From the NCBI RefSeq assembly GCF_013177695.1, contig NZ_WOEY01000166.1, forward strand, positions 107,872-171,871: 64,000 nucleotides of DNA. Reading direction: 5' to 3'. Under the pieces are notes generated by a model that saw only the letters and a list, made by a program, of their open reading frames with translations, was not told the origin of the DNA and made no database searches. Shown in pieces: positions 34,798-41,812 of this stretch (its first letter is position 1; each line of letters begins with the position of its first letter). A program made the translations under genes and the position numbers. The DNA comes from Paraburkholderia solitsugae (GTDB taxonomy: Bacteria; Pseudomonadota; Gammaproteobacteria; Burkholderiales; Burkholderiaceae).

Positions 34798-35691
34798 ATG
34801 CTTGAGAGAATTCATCTGGCCATCGTCCAGGCGGTGGACAAGCACGGCTCCCTTACCGCGGCGGCGGACATTCTGTGCGTGACGCAATCCGCACTGAGCC
34901 ACTCCATGAAGAAGCTGGAGCAGCAACTGGGTGCCGACGTCTGGTTGCGCGAGGGGCGCAGCCTGCGCTTGACTCAGGCCGGTCAATACCTGCTTGCCGT
35001 TGCCAATCGCGTGTTACCGCAACTGGCGCTCGCCGAAGAGCGCCTTGGCCAGTACGCGCAGGGTGAGCGCGGCGCGCTGCGCATCGGTATGGAATGCCAT
35101 CCCTGCTACCAGTGGTTGCTCAAGGTGGTCTCACCCTATCTTGCGCGCTGGCCGGACGTGGATGTCGACGTCAAGCAGAAATTCCAGTTTGGCGGAATCG
35201 GCGCGTTGTTCGGCTATGAGATCGACCTGCTTGTGACGCCTGATCCGCTCTACAAACCGGGCTTGCGCTTCGAACCGGTGTTCGACTACGAGCAGGTACT
35301 GGTGGTGAACCGCGAGCACCCGCTGGCCACCGTCGACTATGTGAAGCCGGACCAGTTGACGCAGGAGGTGTTGGTCACGTATCCGGTGGAGACCGACAGG
35401 CTCGATATCTACAATCAGTTTTTGATGCCGGCTGGTGTCACGCCACGGCGCCACAAGGTGATCGAGACCACCGATATCATGCTGCAGATGGTGGCAAGCG
35501 GCAGGGGCGTCGCGGCGCTGCCGCGCTGGCTGGTGGAAGAGTATGCCGGCAAGATGAACGTCGTGCCGGTACGTCTGGGGCGAAAGGGCATCGCCAAGCA
35601 GATTTTCCTGGGCGCGCGCGAGACAGACACTGAAATTGACTACCTCAAGGCCTTTGTTGACCTGGCTCGCAAGCTCAGTTTGCGCAACTGA
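34798..35691 (+). CDS. metR: LysR-family transcriptional regulator MetR
   Basis: A 297-residue LysR regulator. The helix-turn-helix is AVDKHGSLTAAADILCVTQSALSHSMKKLEQQLG. The effector domain has MECHPCYQWLLKVVSPYLARWPDVDVDV and YEIDLLVTPDPLYKPGL, which are MetR-specific segments. It is divergent from metE copy 2 with only 110 bases between, the arrangement known for metR/metE. Homocysteine-dependent activation of metE is the expected role. It is more typical of MetR than the paralogue at 30624. Confidence 0.9.
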   Translation: MLERIHLAIVQAVDKHGSLTAAADILCVTQSALSHSMKKLEQQLGADVWLREGRSLRLTQAGQYLLAVANRVLPQLALAEERLGQYAQGERGALRIGMECHPCYQWLLKVVSPYLARWPDVDVDVKQKFQFGGIGALFGYEIDLLVTPDPLYKPGLRFEPVFDYEQVLVVNREHPLATVDYVKPDQLTQEVLVTYPVETDRLDIYNQFLMPAGVTPRRHKVIETTDIMLQMVASGRGVAALPRWLVEEYAGKMNVVPVRLGRKGIAKQIFLGARETDTEIDYLKAFVDLARKLSLRN

Positions 35692-35776
35692 ACATCCATT
35701 GGACTCCAAACCAATCGGTTAGCTTGCCAAAGTCTCTGCTGCCAGCGATAAGGTCGCGTATCTCCTGCGTGGCTGC

Positions 35777-36208
35777 TCACGCGCTCGTGGACGCTTCCAG
35801 TTCGGCAAGACGCTTGCGCAACAAGCGATCCTCCTGGAAACGGCTGGTTTCGTCGCGAATCACGGCGACGATGCCGGTGAGCTCGTTTTGCGGCGAATGT
35901 AGCAACGCAACCGTAAACGCAATCGACAGTGGCCGCCCGTCCTTATGCCAGGCGGGGACACGCAGCACGTCGTTGCCATAACGGGTTTCGCCTGTTGCCA
36001 TGGTCTTGTGATAGCCGTCCCAATGGCGGCCGCGCAAGCGTTCTGGAATGATCAGGTCCAGCGATTTTCCCAGTGCCTCGCCTGACGTAAAGCCGAACAT
36101 ACGTTCGGCGGCAGGATTCCAGACGGTGATGCTGCCGCCGGCATCGGACATGATGATCGCGTCGCCGATTGAGTTGACGAGTTGCTCGAAGTCGATAGCG
36201 CTTTGCAT
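35777..36208 (-). CDS. PAS-domain (S-box) protein
   Basis: A 143-residue stand-alone PAS sensor: FEQLVNSIGDAIIMSDAGGSITVWNPAAERMFGFTSGEALGKSLDLIIPE followed by VPAWHKDGRPLSIAFTVALL and a C-terminal helix (RFQEDRLLRKRLAELE) that can form a coiled coil. No output domain is attached. AGGGA precedes Met 36208; the frame is open further upstream, but that part is not PAS-like. It follows the oxalate operon on the same strand, with a hairpin between. The ligand is unknown; flavin or heme binding cannot be judged from sequence. Confidence 0.85.
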   Translation of the reverse strand: MQSAIDFEQLVNSIGDAIIMSDAGGSITVWNPAAERMFGFTSGEALGKSLDLIIPERLRGRHWDGYHKTMATGETRYGNDVLRVPAWHKDGRPLSIAFTVALLHSPQNELTGIVAVIRDETSRFQEDRLLRKRLAELEASTSA

Positions 36209-36300
36209 GGTGTTCCCTCGAATGCAAAAACGCAGATCCCTAACGAGGAAACTGCGCTGGATACGGCGTTGAAAACGGCGCCCACGAGGAACGCAGTATC

Positions 36301-36330
36301 CGCAGGCCCAAGCCGACAAACGGGCCTGCG
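36301..36330 (-). terminator. Hairpin after frc
   Basis: Nine-base arms CGCAGGCCC and GGGCCTGCG around a 12-base loop, 20 bases after the frc stop. It probably separates the oxalate operon from the PAS gene. A T run is lacking. Confidence 0.55.
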
Positions 36331-36349
36331 GCGTCACACCATCACTCGA

Positions 36350-37600
36350 TTAAACCGCTTTGACTTCGCGCAGATTGAAGATGTCCTGCTTGCTGTAGCC
36401 GAGGCTCGCCAGCACTTCGTCCGTGTGTTCGCCGAGCAGCGGCGACGCCGTGACTTCCGGTTTCATATCCGAGAACTTGATCGGGCTGCCCACCGTCAGA
36501 TACGAGCCGCGTTTCTTGTGCGGCACTTCGACAATCGTGCCGCTCGCGCGCAACGACGGATCGTTGGCCAGTTCCTTCATCGTCAGCACCGGCGCGCAGG
36601 GAATGTCGAACTGACGCAAGATGTCGACCGCTTCGAATTTGGTCTTGTCGGCGAGCCAGGCTTCGATGGTGCCGAAGATCTCGAAGATATGCGGTTGACG
36701 TGCTTCAGCGGTCTTGTAGGCGGGATCGTTGATCCACTCGGGTTTGCCGAGTGCCTTGCAGATCGGCTCCCACGCATGGCCCTGGATCGTGAAGTAGATA
36801 TACGCGTTCGGATCTGTTTCCCAGCCTTTACACTTGAGCACCCAGCCCGGCTGACCACCGCCGCCCGCGTTGCCGCCGCGCGGCACCACGTCGCTGAATT
36901 CGCCGTGCGGATATTGCGGATATTCCTCAAGATAGCCCACGCGCTCCAGCCGCTGCTGGTCCCGCAGCTTCACGCGGCACAGGTTCAGCACGCTGTCCTG
37001 CATCGACACGGCGACCTTTTGACCTTTGCCGGTTTTGTCGCGCCCTAGTAGCGCAGTCAAAATGCCGATCGCCAGATGCATGCCGGTGTTGCTGTCGCCG
37101 AGCGCCGCGGCGCTGATGGTCGGCGGACCGTCCCAGAAGCCCGTGGTGGACGCCGCACCGCCCGCACATTGCGCGACGTTCTCGTAGACCTTCAGGTCGT
37201 CGTAGTGATGGCCGTCGCTGAAGCCCTTCACCGAAGCGACGATCATCTTCGGATTGAGTTCGTTCAGGCGTTCCCATGAAAAGCCCATCCGGTCCAACGC
37301 GCCCGGTCCAAAATTTTCGACCAGGACGTCAGATTCGCGAATCAGCTTTTCGAGGACTTCCTTGCCTTCGGGCTTTTTCGTGTCCAACGTCAGCGACTTC
37401 TTGTTGCTGTTGAGCATCGTAAAGTACAACGCGTCGGCGTCGGGGATGTCGCGCAACTGGTTGCGCGTGACGTCGCCCGAACCTGGCCGTTCGACCTTGA
37501 TCACATCGGCGCCGAACCAGGCGAGTAACTGGGTGCACGCGGGGCCGGCCTGAACGTGGGTGAAGTCGATGATTTTGATGCCTTCGAGAGGTTTGCTCAC
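36350..37600 (-). CDS. frc: Formyl-CoA:oxalate CoA-transferase
   Basis: A 416-residue class III CoA-transferase that moves CoA from formyl-CoA to oxalate. The catalytic Asp169 lies in ALGDSNTG at exactly the residue number known for the Oxalobacter enzyme. The glycine loop GGNAGGGGQ (242-250) that covers the active site is also present, which separates Frc from other family III transferases. The N terminus MSKPLEGIKIIDFTHVQAGP is standard. The start codon is GTG with GGAG upstream. It is the third gene of the oxlT-oxc-frc operon. Confidence 0.97.
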   Translation of the reverse strand: MSKPLEGIKIIDFTHVQAGPACTQLLAWFGADVIKVERPGSGDVTRNQLRDIPDADALYFTMLNSNKKSLTLDTKKPEGKEVLEKLIRESDVLVENFGPGALDRMGFSWERLNELNPKMIVASVKGFSDGHHYDDLKVYENVAQCAGGAASTTGFWDGPPTISAAALGDSNTGMHLAIGILTALLGRDKTGKGQKVAVSMQDSVLNLCRVKLRDQQRLERVGYLEEYPQYPHGEFSDVVPRGGNAGGGGQPGWVLKCKGWETDPNAYIYFTIQGHAWEPICKALGKPEWINDPAYKTAEARQPHIFEIFGTIEAWLADKTKFEAVDILRQFDIPCAPVLTMKELANDPSLRASGTIVEVPHKKRGSYLTVGSPIKFSDMKPEVTASPLLGEHTDEVLASLGYSKQDIFNLREVKAV

Positions 37601-37626
37601 TTTGCTATCTCCGTGTTTGCTCTGGG

Positions 37627-39369
37627 TTACTTTTTCATCGCCGCGCTTTGCGGATTCAGATTGGTCAGGCGGCCGCTTTCGGTGCCGGCCGCTTCATCGA
37701 TGACGGCATTGATCAAGGTCGGCTTGCCCGATGCGATCGCTTCGACAAGCGCCTTCGTCAGTTCTTCCGGTGTGGTCGCGTGGTGGCCGACACCGCCGAA
37801 TGCCTCGATCATCCTGTCGTAGCGCGCACCCTTCACGAACACGGTCGGTGCAACGTCCTTGCCGCCCGTCGGGTTCACGTCGGTGCCGCGATACACGCCG
37901 TTGTTGTTGAATACGATCGTGCACACAGGCAAGTCGTAACGGCAGATGGTTTCGAGTTCCATGCCGCTGAATCCGAACGCGCTGTCGCCTTCGATTGCGA
38001 CAACCGGTTTGCCGCTCGTCACCGCCGCGCCGATCGCAAAGCCCATGCCGATGCCCATGATTCCCCACGTGCCGGAATCGAAGCGTTTGCGCGGCTCATA
38101 CATATCGATGATGCTGCGCGCGTAGTCGAGCGTGTTCGCGCCTTCGTTGACGACGTTGATGTCCGGACGCGTCTTCAGCACATCGCGGATCGCACGCAAC
38201 GCGCTGTGGAAATTCATCGGCAACGGGTTCTTGTCGAGCGTGGCGGCCATCTTTGCGAGGTTCTTGCTCTTGCGCTCAGCGATCGCGCCGGTCCACTCAG
38301 CGCCCGGCTTTTCGAAGCTCGCATCGAGACCTGTGCGAAGTGCCGCTACGCACGAGCCGATATCGCCGATCACCGGTGCGGCAATCGCGACGTTGCTGTC
38401 GATTTCGGTCGGCGAAATATCGACCTGGACGAACTTCTTCGGCTCCGCGCCCCATGTTTTGCCCTTGCCATGCGAGAGCAGCCAGTTCAGGCGTGCGCCG
38501 ATCAGCACGACAACGTCGGCTTCCTGCAGCACGAACGAGCGTGCAGCCGACGCCGATTGCTCGTGCGTATCGGGCAACAGACCCTTGGCCATCGACATCG
38601 GCAGATACGGAATGCCACTTTGTTCGACGAACGCGCGAATCTCCGCGTCAGCCTGCGCGTACGCCGCCCCCTTACCGAGCAGGATCAGCGGACGCTTCGC
38701 GCTCTTCAGCACATCGATCGCACGCTTGACCGATTCCGGCGCCGGCAACTGACGCGGCGCGGCGTCGACCACTTTGACGAGCGACTGCTGCGCCTTCGCG
38801 GCGTCCAGCGTTTGCGCGAGCAGCTTGGCCGGCAAGTCCAGATACACGCCACCTGGGCGGCCCGACACCGCGGCACGGATCGCGCGCGCCACGCCGATGC
38901 CGATGTCTTCCGCATGCAGCACGCGGTACGCGGCCTTCGCATACGGCCTGGCCGCATTCAATTGATCCATCTCTTCGTAATCGCCCTGCTGCAGATCGAC
39001 GATTTCGCGCTCGCTCGAACCGCTGATCAGGATCATCGGGAAGCAGTTGGTGGTCGCATTGGCGAGCGCGGTCAGGCCGTTCAGAAAGCCCGGCGCCGAC
39101 ACCGTCAGGCAGATGCCTGGCTTTTGCGTCATGAAACCGGAAATGGCCGCTGCGTTGCCCGCGTGCTGTTCATGACGAAAGCCGATGAAACGCATCCCTT
39201 CCGCTTGTGCAAGTCGCGCGAGGTCGGTGATCGGAATACCGACCAGTCCAAAGATGGTGGTGATGTCGTTCAGTTTCAGCGCGTCGATGACGAGATGGAA
39301 TCCGTCGGTCGTCCCGGCTGCCTGTTGCTGCAGGGTCGCTTCTTCTGTGGGCCTATCGGCTTCTGCCAT
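37627..39369 (-). CDS. oxc: Oxalyl-CoA decarboxylase
   Basis: A 580-residue thiamin-diphosphate enzyme that converts oxalyl-CoA to formyl-CoA and CO2. The N-terminal domain has the cofactor-activating Glu in FIGFRHEQHAGNAAA. The C-terminal domain has the ThDP/Mg motif from EGDSAFGFSGMELETI to IVFNNNG. The C-terminal tail GTESGRLTNLNP is typical of Oxc. AAGGAGA precedes the start. It lies between oxlT and frc, 26 bases from frc, and the three make a complete oxalate-use cycle. Formate handling genes are not nearby. Confidence 0.97.
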   Translation of the reverse strand: MAEADRPTEEATLQQQAAGTTDGFHLVIDALKLNDITTIFGLVGIPITDLARLAQAEGMRFIGFRHEQHAGNAAAISGFMTQKPGICLTVSAPGFLNGLTALANATTNCFPMILISGSSEREIVDLQQGDYEEMDQLNAARPYAKAAYRVLHAEDIGIGVARAIRAAVSGRPGGVYLDLPAKLLAQTLDAAKAQQSLVKVVDAAPRQLPAPESVKRAIDVLKSAKRPLILLGKGAAYAQADAEIRAFVEQSGIPYLPMSMAKGLLPDTHEQSASAARSFVLQEADVVVLIGARLNWLLSHGKGKTWGAEPKKFVQVDISPTEIDSNVAIAAPVIGDIGSCVAALRTGLDASFEKPGAEWTGAIAERKSKNLAKMAATLDKNPLPMNFHSALRAIRDVLKTRPDINVVNEGANTLDYARSIIDMYEPRKRFDSGTWGIMGIGMGFAIGAAVTSGKPVVAIEGDSAFGFSGMELETICRYDLPVCTIVFNNNGVYRGTDVNPTGGKDVAPTVFVKGARYDRMIEAFGGVGHHATTPEELTKALVEAIASGKPTLINAVIDEAAGTESGRLTNLNPQSAAMKK

Positions 39370-39432
39370 GATGTCTCTCCTTGGTCACGGGGCGTGTGAG
39401 GTTCGTCGTGAGTTGCGCGCTCACGTTGTTGT

Positions 39433-40761
39433 TCATTCAGGCGAGCCGCTGGACGACGGCTGCAGCCGCGCTTCGGCGATGACCGCGCCAGCGGGCGCGC
39501 CTGAGTTTTCGATCCAGCACTTTCTCATGGGTGCGAGGATGAACTTCGCGGACACGGCTGCCGCGATCGAGATCACCGCAGCCGAGATGAACACGGTGCT
39601 CCACCCGCCGTTCGCCGACAGCACCGATGCGATCGGCACCAGCATCGACGCGGTACCTTTCGCGGTATAAAGCGTCCCCGCATTGGCCGCGGCGTATTTG
39701 CTGCCGAACGTGTCCGCGCAGGTCGCCGGGAAGATCGAGAAGATCTCGCCCCAGCACAGGAACACCGTGGCGGCGAAGAACATGAATGCGTAGGGGTTGT
39801 GGCCGAACTGCATGAGCCCCAGCAGCGCGACGCCTTCGCCGAGAAAGATCATGAACATCGTGTTTTCGCGGCCGATGCGGTCCGACAGAAAACCGCACAG
39901 CGGACGCGTGAAACCGTTGCACAGGTTGTCGATCGACAGCGTCATCGTGAGCAGCGGCAGCGTGATGCCCAGCAGATTCACCGGCAGTTTGGCAAAGCCG
40001 TATTCCTTCGCGATCGGCCCAAGCTGCGCGGTCGCAATGATCCCGCCGGCAGCGACGAACACGAACATCAGATACAGGACCCAGAAGAGCGGCGAACGGA
40101 TCATCTCGCCGGGCGTGTAGTCGATCTTGCTTGCGACCACGCGTTTGGCCGCGACCGCGGTGGCGGGCGGCTTCGGCCGTATCAGCATGGTGGCGAGCAG
40201 CAGAATAGAGACGCCCTGGAAAATGCCGAAGAACATGAACGTGTGCTGGTAACCCGAGCGCTGGATCATGTTGGCGATCGGAATCACGGTGACGGCGGCG
40301 CCGGCACCGAAGCCTGCCGCGGTCAAACCCGCCGCGAGCCCGCGCTTGTCCGGAAACCATTTGAGCGCCGTGCCGACGCAGGTGCCATACACGCAACCCG
40401 CGCCGATACCGGCGATCACTGCGGCGACGTAAAGCTCGGCGAGACTGCTCGCGTGCGCGTCGATGATCCAACCGAGTGCCGCGCACAGCGAACCGCCGAT
40501 CACAACCGGGCGCGGTCCGAACTTGTCGACGAGCCAGCCTTCGACCGGCACGAGCCAGGTTTCGGTGACGATGAAGACCGTGAACGCGGTCTGGATCGCC
40601 GCTTGGCCCCAATGGTGGACGTTGTCCATGGGTACGACGAATAGCGTCCACGCATATTGCAGGTTCGCGACGAGCCCCATGCACACGATGCCGATCGCCA
40701 GTTGCACCCAGCGGTGGTGCCTGAACGCCGTACCTCTCCCGGATACCTTGGAAGGTTCCAT
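39433..40761 (-). CDS. oxlT: Oxalate/formate antiporter (MFS)
   Basis: A 442-residue MFS transporter with 12 membrane segments of the OxlT type, exchanging oxalate for formate. Recognisable parts are WVQLAIGIVCMGLVANLQYAWTLFV, EGWLVDKFGPRPVVIGG and GFTRPLCGFLSDRIGRENTMF. AGGAG precedes the Met. It is the first gene of the oxalate operon; oxc follows after 63 bases. In aerobic Burkholderiales the protein may simply import oxalate, but the sequence shows only the family. Confidence 0.92.
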   Translation of the reverse strand: MEPSKVSGRGTAFRHHRWVQLAIGIVCMGLVANLQYAWTLFVVPMDNVHHWGQAAIQTAFTVFIVTETWLVPVEGWLVDKFGPRPVVIGGSLCAALGWIIDAHASSLAELYVAAVIAGIGAGCVYGTCVGTALKWFPDKRGLAAGLTAAGFGAGAAVTVIPIANMIQRSGYQHTFMFFGIFQGVSILLLATMLIRPKPPATAVAAKRVVASKIDYTPGEMIRSPLFWVLYLMFVFVAAGGIIATAQLGPIAKEYGFAKLPVNLLGITLPLLTMTLSIDNLCNGFTRPLCGFLSDRIGRENTMFMIFLGEGVALLGLMQFGHNPYAFMFFAATVFLCWGEIFSIFPATCADTFGSKYAAANAGTLYTAKGTASMLVPIASVLSANGGWSTVFISAAVISIAAAVSAKFILAPMRKCWIENSGAPAGAVIAEARLQPSSSGSPE

Positions 40762-41384
40762 GTCTTTCGTCTCCTGTAGTTTCCGTCGCGCTCGAGCGGC
40801 GCGTTGGACATACGTGATCGAATTGCTTCATCGCCCGTTTGTCTGCGGGCGATAAGGCGCCAGTGGTCGGTCAGAGGGAATTGCACTAACGAAACGCTTT
40901 ACCCGTTGAACGCACAACAGCCGGGTAAAAGGTGTTTCGCGTGGAGCGCTTCTGAGGGGATGCTGCGCGTGAACAGCGATAAGGAAAAGTTAAAACATTT
41001 TATGGTTTGCATTAGGCATCCCTAATAGATAGGTTGCCTTTGCCGACTATGGAGTGATGAGAAACACGACGCTGCTCCCACTGAGCGGGCGTGAGGTGCA
41101 CCGCAAGAACACGCGCCAACCTCCCGGCGCGTTTGCGTTCGGGGGATTTTTTGGTCAACGAATTCGTGGATTGCGGAGGTCACCTATATTGACACGCGGC
41201 TGCTGCGCAGTTGGCCGGAGGGGCAGGGAGGGTCACTGTCCCGGCACACAGATGTCGCTACTGTCGTAGCGGAGGAAAACGGATATATAAACAAAACACT
41301 ATCGTCTTTCGAAAAAACTTTAACTGTTGTTTATTGATGCGCGCTCCTATTCTTGCTCATGCCACTTGCCTGAAGGAGACGACC
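40762..41384. other. Intergenic region upstream of oxlT
   Basis: About 620 bases between divergent genes. It should hold the oxlT promoter. A hairpin with arms ACGCGCC (41111-41117) and GGCGCGT (41126-41132), followed by a T run at 41147-41152, looks like a terminator or attenuator, but no gene ending there is seen. The small frames in this gap have no ribosome sites or family features. Confidence 0.4.
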
Positions 41385-41774
41385 ATGAATCCATCCCAGT
41401 TCGACGCTCGCGACAGCGCGCTTGATGCGGAAGTCGAGGCGCAACTGTGCGCCTACAACAGCGCTTTCGATGAACTCGGCCTGCGCTTCCGTTGGGATGC
41501 GCGCACGCTGGCGTCACTCGCCATGATCGACGGTGAGGAGGCGCAGATCGCCGCTTACATCGAAGCGCATCACGCGCACTTGCTGAATGCTTATAGCGCC
41601 GGGTTTCTGAGCCGGGCCATTCTCGAGAAGAAAAAGGCTCGCTGTCCAGCGCGCGTACCGATGCGCGTCGAAAGCGCGCCACCTCTGAGCGGCGTCGTCC
41701 ATCAGTCAAAGATGATCAGCCGGCGCGAGCACGTGTCGTACGAGATCGCGCTGCCGGCGCTGGCTGGTGTTTAG
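41385..41774 (+). CDS. Hypothetical protein
   Basis: A 129-residue soluble protein (MNPSQFDARDSALDAEVEAQ...). AAGGAG precedes the Met at a good distance, which marks a real start; the frame is open upstream but unlike protein. The first 90 residues are helical, with FDELGLRFRWDARTLASLAMIDGEEAQIAAYIEAHHAHLLNAY, and the last 40 are basic and probably disordered. No signal peptide and no known family. It is convergent with the citrate-lyase-like operon. Confidence 0.65.
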   Translation: MNPSQFDARDSALDAEVEAQLCAYNSAFDELGLRFRWDARTLASLAMIDGEEAQIAAYIEAHHAHLLNAYSAGFLSRAILEKKKARCPARVPMRVESAPPLSGVVHQSKMISRREHVSYEIALPALAGV

Positions 41775-41812
41775 ACGCGGCGCGCGCCGCTCGATTGATC
41801 CGCCATGGTCAA

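Noticed and set aside
37648..39399. Plus-strand frame of 583 codons
   Set aside because: It is the antisense shadow of oxc, which has complete ThDP motifs.
39437..40831. Minus-strand frame of 464 codons in another phase
   Set aside because: Its translation is extremely rich in Arg, His and Asp and overlaps oxlT, whose membrane segments are clear.
41054..41269. 71-codon frame in the oxlT upstream gap
   Set aside because: No ribosome site, and the sequence runs through a hairpin; it is not protein-like.
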